From assembly GCA_041737835.1 (NCBI GenBank), contig JBGSQY010000030.1: a stretch of DNA of 64,000 nucleotides, one strand, 5' to 3'. Below the pieces are notes generated by a model that ran no database searches, was not told the origin of the DNA, and saw only the letters and a program-made list of their open reading frames with translations. The DNA comes from Bythopirellula sp041737835 (GTDB lineage Bacteria; Planctomycetota; Planctomycetia; Pirellulales; Lacipirellulaceae). Shown here piece after piece: positions 35,522 through 44,191 of this stretch; position 1 is the stretch's first letter, and the number at the start of each line of letters is the position of its first letter. The position numbers were made by a program, and so were the translations under genes.

Positions 35522-36592
35522 TCAAGCGCCGCCACGAGTACGCGCGGCCTGGGAGATCTTGTCGCCGATCATGGCGATTTTTTGGTCACGCAACCGCTTT
35601 TCGTTGAGCCAATACGGGCTCGTGATTTCTTTAAAGGCATAAATGGCCGCTTGAATCCCTTCGGCCCAGGCCACGGTAATGAGCTTGATGTCTCCATGCA
35701 CGTCGCCGATGGCGAAAATCCCGCGCCGACTGGTTTCAAAGTAGGGATCGACCGCAATGCTGCCATCTTCATTGAGGCGAAGATTAAGACGTTGAAAGGT
35801 TTCCTTGGCCGAGAGAAAGCCAATCTGTACCACCACATAATCGGCGAGGAGTTGCTGGCCTGTGGTGAGTTCCAAGGCAATTTCGCCTGCTTGGAACCAA
35901 GCCCGAGAAATTTCGGTGCTGCAGTGGACGGTTCCACCCGCCTGACGAAAGCGCGTCACGCTGTCGGATTTCGCGACGGGCACTTCCTCACGGACCACGA
36001 CGTCGACTTGGCCGTTGCGCTCTTGAGCCATCACCGCGGCATCAAGGGCCGAGTCGCCGCCACCCACCACAACAATCCGTCGGCCATCATAGTCGCCGAT
36101 TTTGGGAATCTTGTAGAACACCTTCTTGGATTCAAGTGCATCGACCACTGGCAAGGCACGTGGATAATGCAAAAGTCCACAGGCTATCAAAACCTTGCGG
36201 CACAGATACTCGCCGTTCTTAGTGACAACCTTCTTAAGAACGTCCCCTTTTTCTTCTTGATTGGTGTCTTCAATGGTTACGAGCTCGTCATTGAATCGAA
36301 ACTGCACCAGGGCGTCGACTGCTTGCCGATAGGTGCGTGCCGAGAGTTCTTCGCCACTAATCCCATCGGGAAAGCCGGGAATGTCGACAATCTTTTTGTC
36401 GGCGTAAAGAAATTGCGGCTGTCCACCCGGTTTGTCTTTGGCTTCAATCACGAGTGTCGTCAGTCCGCGATGCGCGGTCGTCAAACTCGCCGCCAACCCC
36501 GCGGGGCCGGCTCCAATGATGACAACGTCCCAATAAGCCAAACTGTCGAAATCGAGATCATCCGCAAGTTCGGTGACTTTGAAATCAGCCAT
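35522..36592 (-). CDS. Thioredoxin reductase-like ferredoxin/flavodoxin-NADP(+) reductase
   Basis: This is a 356-residue two-dinucleotide flavoprotein: the FAD motif is VVIIGAGPAGLAAS, the NAD(P) motif is VVVGGGDSALDAA, and the FAD C-terminal motif is GIFAIGDVHGD. The redox CxxC of true thioredoxin reductase is absent, because the expected place reads IACGLLHYPRALPV. It therefore fits the TrxR-like ferredoxin-NADP reductase group, as in Bacillus YumC. Convergent with the ROK kinase. The electron partner is not encoded nearby. Confidence 0.88.
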   Translation of the reverse strand: MADFKVTELADDLDFDSLAYWDVVIIGAGPAGLAASLTTAHRGLTTLVIEAKDKPGGQPQFLYADKKIVDIPGFPDGISGEELSARTYRQAVDALVQFRFNDELVTIEDTNQEEKGDVLKKVVTKNGEYLCRKVLIACGLLHYPRALPVVDALESKKVFYKIPKIGDYDGRRIVVVGGGDSALDAAVMAQERNGQVDVVVREEVPVAKSDSVTRFRQAGGTVHCSTEISRAWFQAGEIALELTTGQQLLADYVVVQIGFLSAKETFQRLNLRLNEDGSIAVDPYFETSRRGIFAIGDVHGDIKLITVAWAEGIQAAIYAFKEITSPYWLNEKRLRDQKIAMIGDKISQAARTRGGA

Positions 36593-36614
36593 AAAACGTG
36601 TTCCTTCCAGCCGT

Positions 36615-36644
36615 TTGGTTCTATTCCCGCTTCGTTGTTATAAT
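36615..36644 (+). promoter_or_regulatory. Extended -10 promoter of the BON-domain gene
   Basis: TATAAT at 36639-36644 is preceded directly by TGT, giving the extended -10 form TGnTATAAT. TTGGTT at 36615-36620, 18 bases upstream, is a weak -35. The predicted start of transcription is about 30 bases before the ATG at 36682. Confidence 0.55.
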
Positions 36645-36681
36645 GAAAGTCTGAATGTGGAACCACCGCGGGAATAAAGTC

Positions 36682-37413
36682 ATGACGCTTCGCACGCTTA
36701 TCATTCCTCTCTTTATGAGCCTCGCTGGCGGCGCTATGTTCGCGAGTTTTTGCGCAGCGCAAGGGCGCAATCCGATGCAGCAAGGCGGTCAAGGCGGTAT
36801 GGGTCAAAGTGCCTTTGGACTCAGCGGTCAAGGCGGTGGGGGACAAGGTGTTGGCCGCGGTCAAAGCCGAGCCGGTGGGCAAGGAGGTTTTGGATCATCG
36901 GGCGGTTTTGGATCGGGCAGCACGGGCGGCGGTGCTTTCGGAGGTATGGGCCAAGGCGGCACCAATCAACTTGCTCCCGGCCAAAATGGCTTCATCGGCA
37001 GCAACTCTGATCAGGTTCAAGATCTTTTTCGCAACCGCCGAGGAGCCCAAGGTCGAACCGCGATGTTTGATTTTATGATCGAGAATCTCAACGATATGCG
37101 TGATCGCGGCGGTCGTGGTGGTGGCGACAATCGCACGCCTCCCGTTCGCGTAAAGCTGCGCCCCGCGTTTGAAACACCGCTGGGCACGATGCAGCAGGTG
37201 CATAGCGACGTTCAGACACGCCTTTCAAGCAGTCTGAATGATCTGGGAGTGACCGATACGCGCATCGCGATGGAAGGTCGCACGCTCACCCTCGAAGGAA
37301 CCGTGGCCAGCGACCACCACAAGGCGTTGGTCGAGAAAATGATCTCGCTGGAACCAGGAGTATCGACGATCGAAAATCGTTTGACCGTCGATCCTAGCCT
37401 CAAGCCAGAATAA
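36682..37413 (+). CDS. Secreted Gly/Gln-rich protein with a BON domain
   Basis: This is a protein of about 243 residues. The signal peptide LRTLIIPLFMSLAGGAMFAS is followed by about 110 residues very rich in Gly and Gln (repeats of GGQGG type), likely disordered or adhesive. The C-terminal BON domain (VQTRLSSSLNDLGVTDTRIA, then TLEGTVASDHHKALVEKMI) is known from osmotically induced and membrane-binding proteins. An ATG at 36682 is chosen because the signal peptide starts there. It is divergent from the ferredoxin-NADP reductase and convergent with the type II secretion cluster. Confidence 0.8.
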   Translation: MTLRTLIIPLFMSLAGGAMFASFCAAQGRNPMQQGGQGGMGQSAFGLSGQGGGGQGVGRGQSRAGGQGGFGSSGGFGSGSTGGGAFGGMGQGGTNQLAPGQNGFIGSNSDQVQDLFRNRRGAQGRTAMFDFMIENLNDMRDRGGRGGGDNRTPPVRVKLRPAFETPLGTMQQVHSDVQTRLSSSLNDLGVTDTRIAMEGRTLTLEGTVASDHHKALVEKMISLEPGVSTIENRLTVDPSLKPE

Positions 37414-37419
37414 TGCCCA

Positions 37420-38205
37420 TTATTTCTTGGGCGAGCTAAGACGTTTTTCCCACCTCTTGGGCAGCGAAATCGTCGTGGTCGACATCCCTGCCTCGGCTTT
37501 TTCAGCTTTCTGCTCTTTCACAGGCGTTTCGGCTGAAAGTTGTTGCACGACGTTTTGCACCAAGGGTTTTTCCGTGTGCTGAGCAATGTCGACCTTGCCG
37601 ACGCCCGCTTCTTGAACAAGATGTTGACGATCTTCCTTGCTTACGCCTGGCAGAAGATGCTTGGTTTGCTCGCCCATCACATAGTTGGCACCATCGGGAT
37701 CAAAGCGAGCAATCAGGCTGATATGCTTAATGTCTCCCCCGACTTCATCCCAGGGGATCCATACGCTGTAAGAGGGACCTAGCTGCGAATCGCTTTCGTG
37801 CCGTACAAACGATTCCTTGGGGAAGACATATTTCCGCGTCGGATGGGTTTCATGCGGCTTGCGGTCTGTTTCGTCGTAAGCATACACAACCAATTGACCA
37901 TCCACGCGGATCGGATCTTCAGACTCTCGATTGAAGAAGATAATCCGCCCACCAAAGCCACGTTGAGGCGCTTTCCCCGTGCGTTGAAGCACCGTATCGG
38001 TCCAGGTGCTGACGATTCGTGTGGGCACTTCCGGCAAGTCCGGTTTGCTCGACTTCATTCCGACCGCCCGCTTGAAATCTCCGTTCTTAGCATATCGCCA
38101 AGATTTCTTCGTCGAAGCGCAGCCCGAGACGCTGCTGATCGCCACCAGACACGCCAGGGCTATCAACAACAATGGAGACCGTCGTTGGCATACTTGCTTG
38201 TTCAT
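37420..38205 (-). CDS. Lipoprotein at the end of the type II secretion operon
   Basis: This is a 261-residue protein with a lipobox (ISSVSGC) after a 29-residue signal, so a lipid-anchored envelope protein. The middle is a beta-rich domain (RIIFFNRESEDPIRVDGQLV, VVYAYDETDR). The C-terminus is charged and helical. No family recognised. It begins 2 bases after the gspD stop, which implies translational coupling. A role as secretin-associated lipoprotein (pilotin-like) is an inference from position only. Confidence 0.75.
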   Translation of the reverse strand: MNKQVCQRRSPLLLIALACLVAISSVSGCASTKKSWRYAKNGDFKRAVGMKSSKPDLPEVPTRIVSTWTDTVLQRTGKAPQRGFGGRIIFFNRESEDPIRVDGQLVVYAYDETDRKPHETHPTRKYVFPKESFVRHESDSQLGPSYSVWIPWDEVGGDIKHISLIARFDPDGANYVMGEQTKHLLPGVSKEDRQHLVQEAGVGKVDIAQHTEKPLVQNVVQQLSAETPVKEQKAEKAEAGMSTTTISLPKRWEKRLSSPKK

Positions 38206-38207
38206 GT

Positions 38208-41200
38208 TTATTTGGCGGCCGTCGCTTCGTTTTTCGAGCTGCCCAACGAAAATGGGAACCGCAATGCCGAGCGCTCGCCTGACTCTTGCATCGGAGCATT
38301 ACTCTGCGGCGGCAATGGCATCTCGTCCAGGGGGGGAGCTAAATCCGGCGTTGGCAGCAGCTCACCCTCGGGAACCTGTTCGGGAAAGACCGTCTGCGAT
38401 TCCGATTCGCCCAGGACGTCGTCCTTGCTCCGTAATCCCACCGGTCCGTGCATGTTGATCACGTCGGAAAGGCACCAGCTCATGCGGGCCGATTCAACTT
38501 GTTTGAGCATTTCTGACTCGAAGCGATTGTTCACAACATGCGGCGTCAGAATGATCAGCAACTCCGTGCGACGCGTCGAGGTGCTGTCGAAACGGAACAA
38601 ACTTCCTAAGAGCGGAATATCGGCCAGGATCGGCACGCGACGATGCAAGGCAAAGTCACGTTTCGTCAACAAGCCGCTTAACACAACCGTTTGACCACTC
38701 GCGGCACTGACGGTCGTGGTGGCTCGCGTCATCGCGATGATCGGTGCGTTGATCGCGTCGCCGTTGGGAGCGATCGACACCGGCACGCCGTCGGCAACGC
38801 TTCCCAATTCACTTTTCTCGGCAATGACGTTCATCACGACCAAGCCTTCGGGACTGATCCGCGGCACGACGGTTAGGCCCAAGCCCACTTGGCGGAAGTC
38901 AATTGTATTGTTGCGCTGGCCCAGGGCGTCGATCGTGCTGCCCACGATGAACGGCACGTCCTGCCCGACAAACGCAGTGCCTTCTTGATTGTTGAGGGCC
39001 ATGATCTGCGGACGGCTCAGAATTTCTAGCTTGCGAGATTCTTGCAGAGCTCGCAGCAGCATGCTCACGCTGTCGCTGCTTGCCGAGAGGACCATGCCGC
39101 CAAATCCCAGGTCCGGATTGACCCGCTGCATGGCAAAACTTGCCAAACCTTGGGCGGCCACATTGCCTGCCGTAGCCAACGACCGGTCACTACCAGAATT
39201 GCCCAACGGAATGCCCGCGTCACCAAAATTAAAGCCAGGGGCAAGCGTCGCAGATTGAATCGTTTGCTGTTCAACCTGGGTTATCGCACCGCCTGGAGTC
39301 GTGGTTTGCGTCGTCGTATCCGTAAGCTCCAGTTCGCTTAAGAGACTCCGATCGAACAACACAGAATCTTGCAGACCGAGTTCGATGCCGAATTCATCGG
39401 CATCTCCAAGTTCCACTTCGCCAATCAGCACTTGCACCATCACCATCGGCTCTTGAGCATCAAGCTCGCGCACCAAGCGTGCAATCTCGTCGTAGTAGCG
39501 CGGAGTGGCGCTGACGATCAGACTGTTGCTTTCAATCTCCGGTACGACCACAACTTCCCGTTCGATCTGCTGGAAGGGACTGGCCGTTCCGGGAGCGGTC
39601 CCTTGCACGTCGCGCTCGGCACGCAACCAATCGTTTAACGCCAATGCCACTTCTTCGGCCGGTTTATTGTTCAGTCGATAGACATGATTCTGCCGATCCC
39701 GGGAATCCGTGGAGTCGAGTCGCAGCACGATGGCCTCGACCACCAGCAAGTCTTCCAACGTTCCCGCGGCGATAATGCTGTTGGTGCGTTCATCGACTTC
39801 GATGCGTATGGCCGACAGAGAGGCCGGTTGATCACCGTCCCCTTCCCCTTGTGGTCCCGTGGCAAACAGCTCTCTTAAGGTTTCCGCCAAGGATACGGCA
39901 TCGCCGTTCTTGAGCGAGAAAATCTTGAGCTCCACGGCGGCATCGGGGGATTGATCCAATTGAGAAATCAAATTCGCCAGCATCGGCATGCTCTCGGGAG
40001 GTGCCGTCACGATCAAGGCGTTCGCGCTCGGAGCCCCCGTCACTTTCGAACCGCTCAATACGCCCGATTCCAACTGCTGCTTCCCTTGAGAATCGATCGT
40101 GATCAATTTCAGCAACCGCGAAAGATTCTCGGGGCCACCTGTGCCCGTCGGATTGAAAGCTTCTTGCAGCACTTCAGCCAGATCGGTTGCGACGGTGTTC
40201 TTGAGTTTGAACACACGTATCTCGTTGACCGAATCGCTCGCCTGCTGATCGATTTCGTTGATCAACGCGCGGATTTCTTCCATGTCCCGCGGTGTGGCCC
40301 GCACGACGAGGGCATTCAACCGCGCGTCGGCAAACATTTGTGCCCGCGAACCGAGGCCCGGGACTTCCGTCTCACCTTCCACGGCAAACAAACTTTCCAC
40401 TACGGGGAGCGCATCCACGGCGTTGGCGTTTTTCAAGCGGAACACGCGGAACTGCATGTTCTCTGCGGGCGTTGGCAGATCCAACCGCTCGATGATGCTC
40501 TTCGCACGTTCCACCGAAGGTTCCAAACCGACCAGCAGAACTGCGTTAGGATTTACGAGCGGCACCGCCACGATCGAACCAAAACCATAACGTGTGGAAA
40601 GCTCGCCCGTGACTTGCACGAGCAATGCCGCCAGGGCCTGCGAATCAATGTTCTTGAGCATCACCACTTCGATCACCGGCTCGGAGATTTGTTCCATCTC
40701 TTCGATTTCTTCGATGATCTTCATCACTCGTTCGACGTCTTCGGGGCTACCACGCAGCATCAAGCTGTTGGTCCCTTCGACAACGTCGATCCGCACCGGT
40801 CCCAGCGGGCTATTCTGTTTGCCACCCTCAGTCGCGGCAGGAGCCTCGCCAGGGATTTCGGCTTGAACGGTTTGTGCTTTTGTCGTGGTTCCCGTCAGCA
40901 GCGCAACCGCTTCACGCAATTTGGGATTGGTCGGAGCTTGCAACACGGCCACCTTTTCACCAGCCGCCGATTTATCCAGCGTCGCGACGATTCCTTGCCA
41001 GGCTTTCACTTGGGCCGGCGTGCCGTCAATCTTGAATTCCTTTGTGGTATCGTTGACCCAGATCTTCACCACGGGGCCATCGCGATTTTCGATGACTGTC
41101 GCGCGTCCCGCTGAACCGGCTTCAACATTGAGTTTGCGTCCCAGAACTTGTTCTAAACGCTGATGCAGCGTTTCGGTCGTCAAGGATTGAAGCCGATTTG

Positions 41201-41582
41201 AAACAACAGGAGCAGGCAGCACCGGAGCAACCTGCGGCGCGAGTTGAGGCCCATCACTGGGAGCAGGTGGAGCTGGCTCTTTCGCCGTGAACTCTCGTGC
41301 AATTCGTTCGTGAACCGCAGGTAGCGCGACCACAACCCATTGCTGCGAAGCAGCGTCGTAAAATTCTCGCACATCTTGCCGGCCAGCAAACTCTTGCCTG
41401 ATCGGCTCCATGCGCTGAGCACCCGCCGCATCGACACGATACGTTTGCACATACGGGCCGCTATTATTTGTGGCCTGCTGCGCTGCGGCCAATTGCGCCA
41501 GTAGACCAACAATCGCCACACAGCAAAGCACGATAACGCGCCGCTGAACGCCCTTGAGCAGATTGGATTGTTGGTTGGTCAT
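38208..41582 (-). CDS. gspD: Type II secretion secretin GspD, extended form
   Basis: This is a 1124-residue secretin, against about 650-700 in classical GspD. A signal sequence (to about 35) and an N-terminal unrelated region are followed by five N1-type domains at about 304-368, 377-446, 454-544, 551-624 and 633-709, each starting with a pattern such as FRVFRLKNANAVDALP. The membrane secretin domain is at about 710-1020, with VPILADIPLLGSLFR and ELLIILTPHVV. A proline/acid-rich tail follows. It forms the outer-membrane channel of the system. Five repeated periplasmic domains would give a longer periplasmic tube. It follows gspM after a 131-base gap. Confidence 0.93.
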   Translation of the reverse strand: MTNQQSNLLKGVQRRVIVLCCVAIVGLLAQLAAAQQATNNSGPYVQTYRVDAAGAQRMEPIRQEFAGRQDVREFYDAASQQWVVVALPAVHERIAREFTAKEPAPPAPSDGPQLAPQVAPVLPAPVVSNRLQSLTTETLHQRLEQVLGRKLNVEAGSAGRATVIENRDGPVVKIWVNDTTKEFKIDGTPAQVKAWQGIVATLDKSAAGEKVAVLQAPTNPKLREAVALLTGTTTKAQTVQAEIPGEAPAATEGGKQNSPLGPVRIDVVEGTNSLMLRGSPEDVERVMKIIEEIEEMEQISEPVIEVVMLKNIDSQALAALLVQVTGELSTRYGFGSIVAVPLVNPNAVLLVGLEPSVERAKSIIERLDLPTPAENMQFRVFRLKNANAVDALPVVESLFAVEGETEVPGLGSRAQMFADARLNALVVRATPRDMEEIRALINEIDQQASDSVNEIRVFKLKNTVATDLAEVLQEAFNPTGTGGPENLSRLLKLITIDSQGKQQLESGVLSGSKVTGAPSANALIVTAPPESMPMLANLISQLDQSPDAAVELKIFSLKNGDAVSLAETLRELFATGPQGEGDGDQPASLSAIRIEVDERTNSIIAAGTLEDLLVVEAIVLRLDSTDSRDRQNHVYRLNNKPAEEVALALNDWLRAERDVQGTAPGTASPFQQIEREVVVVPEIESNSLIVSATPRYYDEIARLVRELDAQEPMVMVQVLIGEVELGDADEFGIELGLQDSVLFDRSLLSELELTDTTTQTTTPGGAITQVEQQTIQSATLAPGFNFGDAGIPLGNSGSDRSLATAGNVAAQGLASFAMQRVNPDLGFGGMVLSASSDSVSMLLRALQESRKLEILSRPQIMALNNQEGTAFVGQDVPFIVGSTIDALGQRNNTIDFRQVGLGLTVVPRISPEGLVVMNVIAEKSELGSVADGVPVSIAPNGDAINAPIIAMTRATTTVSAASGQTVVLSGLLTKRDFALHRRVPILADIPLLGSLFRFDSTSTRRTELLIILTPHVVNNRFESEMLKQVESARMSWCLSDVINMHGPVGLRSKDDVLGESESQTVFPEQVPEGELLPTPDLAPPLDEMPLPPQSNAPMQESGERSALRFPFSLGSSKNEATAAK

Positions 41583-41615
41583 GGCAGGCCACCGTTGCCG
41601 GATAGGTGCGCGGAA

Positions 41616-41629
41616 CGCCTAAAAAGGCG
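41616..41629 (-). terminator. Short hairpin in the gspM-gspD spacer
   Basis: CGCCT and AGGCG pair across a four-base AAAA loop (TTTT on the transcribed strand), between the gspM stop at 41714 and the gspD start at 41582. The stem is only 5 bp and no T-run follows, so at most it attenuates transcription or stabilises processing. gspD may have its own promoter. Confidence 0.3.
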
Positions 41630-41713
41630 CCCTTACAATCGGAATAATCGGCAAAGTTTGCCCAAGACGCCAGAAAATACCACCATCTGGGGAGAGATTA
41701 TCCCGCTAGCAGA

Positions 41714-42625
41714 TTAGCCTGCTTGCTGCGTAACGGGCTGAGCTTGTCCCAAGGACTGCCCCAAGAAGATTTGCAGGCGGTTGCCCTCTTGCTCGACGAT
41801 GGCTCGGCGGCCGTCGATTTCACTCACTTTGCCGGTGAATTTACCGATCTGAATCGAATCCCCGGCACGGAAATACATCATCTTGCCGGAGTCTTTCATC
41901 CGGATCGACATATACCAACCCCCCTCACCCTGCCCCATGCCCGAGATGAATGCTTGATCGGCTTCGTTCTCTTGAGGTTTGCTAGCAACGACGGCGGTGT
42001 CTTTGAACGGCGCAAACAGATCGCGTTTGGCGATAGCTGCTTGCAATTCATCGAGCGGCGGAAGCTTTAAGTCACTCTTCAGATCGCTCAACGTATCGGT
42101 GCGTGGTGAGTCACGCATTGATAGCGCATCAACCGTCAACGTAATCGAAAGATCGTTTCCTTCCTTGGCGGGAGCAAGCGAAGCCCGCGAGATTCTTTGC
42201 AAATGCCCTGCTTGATAGAACCGTGACAGAAAATCGACAAGCTGCGACATTTGCCCCGAGGCCGTCACGACATAAGTGAATTCCTGTGTGCGGTCATTGC
42301 CGCCTCGTAGGCCAGCAGAACTTTTGATGTCAGCCACCTTCAACCCCGCCTCGGTCATTTGTTTCTGCAACCAATCCTGGTAGAGCGAATTCGCAATATC
42401 CGCATTCGTCGGCAGCGACTGCTTCTGCCAGCGGCGCAGCTTCGTCACGGCTCGCTGGCCGCGCAGCTTGGCCGTGCGGGCTTGGCTAACTTCCTGTTCC
42501 GCTTCGCGAAGTTCCGAACGATTCGCCTCGACGGCATCGCGATAGCGGGTCAGCCCCGACGAGCCAACCCACAACACGGCAATCATGCCCACGGTGCCAG
42601 CGAGAATTTTTTCGCGTTGCGTCAT
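41714..42625 (-). CDS. Type II secretion inner-membrane protein, GspM/PilO-like
   Basis: This is a 303-residue bitopic protein: MTQREKILAGTVGMIAVLWVG gives one N-terminal helix, then a coiled coil (residues about 30-75) and a ferredoxin-like domain (EFTYVVTASGQMSQLVDFLS). A C-terminal extension of about 110 residues (FRAGDSIQIGKFTGKVSEID onward) resembles the homology region of GspC/PilP. The GspC-like function may therefore be partly fused here. It overlaps the upstream GspL/PilMN-like gene by 4 bases. Confidence 0.75.
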   Translation of the reverse strand: MTQREKILAGTVGMIAVLWVGSSGLTRYRDAVEANRSELREAEQEVSQARTAKLRGQRAVTKLRRWQKQSLPTNADIANSLYQDWLQKQMTEAGLKVADIKSSAGLRGGNDRTQEFTYVVTASGQMSQLVDFLSRFYQAGHLQRISRASLAPAKEGNDLSITLTVDALSMRDSPRTDTLSDLKSDLKLPPLDELQAAIAKRDLFAPFKDTAVVASKPQENEADQAFISGMGQGEGGWYMSIRMKDSGKMMYFRAGDSIQIGKFTGKVSEIDGRRAIVEQEGNRLQIFLGQSLGQAQPVTQQAG

Positions 42626-44073
42626 GGCTGGCCCCCCGCGGGACTACCATCGACGACGTCGACCACGATTTGCACCTGCCAAGGGTACTGCCCCCCATCG
42701 GTCGTAGGATCGCTTTGCTCGCGGCGGACACGATGGCCCGTATCGCGCAGGCGATTCTCCAACGGCTGAACTGCGGCGGCACTAGCCACGTTGCCCGTGA
42801 GAATCAAGCGTCGATTGGTGAGATCAACTCGCTTCAAGACTCCATCGTTGGCGATTGCAAAATCCTTGGAATCAAACGTCTCTGGCCGCCAATCCTCGCC
42901 CAAAGCCGCGAGTTCCGTGAGCAAATTCGGCGAAGCGTCGAGCCACTCGCGAATCCGGGCCGCATCGCGTTCTTCTGCCTGCAAAGGCTCCAACTCTTGA
43001 TTGATGGTGTACAGTTCGTCCTGCAATTTCTCCGTCGTCCACAGCGGCTCGTTGAGATTCGCATACATCTGCCAGCCGATCATCGCCGCAAGTAACCCTG
43101 CGGCCACACCCGCGAGCACCAACGTGCGTCGATTCGATTTCGGTTCCGGCGGTTTCCGGGGATGCAAAAAGTCGAGGACCGGTGGCTGCCCTTGCACGGC
43201 TTGCCAGGCGATTCCCAGCAGCGGCAAAAGTTCGGCTCGGATCGCAGTTGCCGACTCCGGCAATGAGACTTCCGGCGGCAAGCTCAAAGTTCGCACCGAG
43301 TGTGTGAACTGGCCCCGCAATTCATCTGCTAAACCTTGCAGCGCCGCAATTGGTTCACCCAGGGCAAGAATCTCGGCCTCATCGGCAAGGATTCCTTCCT
43401 GCGACAAACTCAACATCGTGCGGCGAAGTTGGGCGGTCACTCCAGCAGCCGCTTTGCCACTGTCCAGTTCTTCCACAAGCGTCACTTGTCGAATCAGCGC
43501 CATCTCGCCGGCGACCATCGCCCAAATCGTTGCTTCTTTACCCTGGATTGCGACCAGTACCTGTGTGGTTTGTGTCGCTGGGTCGAGTTGCTTGCCAAGT
43601 TCGGCCCAACCGACCGCCAACGGAACGAGATGCTCCGCTTTCAAACCGGCGATGCGTGAAAAATTCCGCACGCGTGCCAGCTCTGCCACTCGGAGCATCA
43701 TTCCCAACACCCGCTGGGGACGATCTTCGCTGCCGACAAACGGCAGGAAGTCGTAGCCAATCGCTTCATCGTCGCGCGACGGCTCCAGATCAAGCTGCAA
43801 CGTGACCAGGGCCGGCAGATCCTCGGGCGGACACGGGGGCAATGAAACATACTGCCACTTGATGGCCGCTGAAGGAATCGCCATCAACATCTCAGCTTTG
43901 TTGGGCTGATGAACTTCCAATTCCGCGGCAAACTTCTTTGCCGCGGCGGCGATATCCGCGCCCTCAATCTGTACGGCAATCACGCCTTCGACCTGCATGC
44001 CCGAGTGTTCCGCGCGCGCAACCACGGCACGAATTTCTTGAGGAGCAAGTTGGATAACGACGGCTCGTGTCAT
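42622..44073 (-). CDS. Type II secretion GspL / PilM-PilN fusion-like protein
   Basis: This is a 483-residue protein. The N-terminal ~320 residues have an actin-like PilM/GspL cytoplasmic fold (AVVIQLAPQEIRAVVARAEH, then LVAIQGKEATIWAMVAGEMA). One transmembrane helix (TLVLAGVAAGLLAAMIGWQM) follows, then a coiled coil and a PilN-like periplasmic ferredoxin domain (VDLTNRRLILTGNVASAAAV). It should join the GspE ATPase to the inner-membrane platform. Start at MTRAVVIQL (44073), as residues upstream look non-coding. The 4-base overlap with gspM indicates translational coupling. Confidence 0.82.
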   Translation of the reverse strand: MTRAVVIQLAPQEIRAVVARAEHSGMQVEGVIAVQIEGADIAAAAKKFAAELEVHQPNKAEMLMAIPSAAIKWQYVSLPPCPPEDLPALVTLQLDLEPSRDDEAIGYDFLPFVGSEDRPQRVLGMMLRVAELARVRNFSRIAGLKAEHLVPLAVGWAELGKQLDPATQTTQVLVAIQGKEATIWAMVAGEMALIRQVTLVEELDSGKAAAGVTAQLRRTMLSLSQEGILADEAEILALGEPIAALQGLADELRGQFTHSVRTLSLPPEVSLPESATAIRAELLPLLGIAWQAVQGQPPVLDFLHPRKPPEPKSNRRTLVLAGVAAGLLAAMIGWQMYANLNEPLWTTEKLQDELYTINQELEPLQAEERDAARIREWLDASPNLLTELAALGEDWRPETFDSKDFAIANDGVLKRVDLTNRRLILTGNVASAAAVQPLENRLRDTGHRVRREQSDPTTDGGQYPWQVQIVVDVVDGSPAGGQP

Positions 44074-44191
44074 GCTAATATTCTTCGTAGCCGCAGGCGG
44101 AAGCACACGGTTCTTATAATTATGGACCACCGGCTCCCGCCGACGGCTATTAGATAATTTTAGTCACAAAACTGGGCCGATGCGAAACTAC

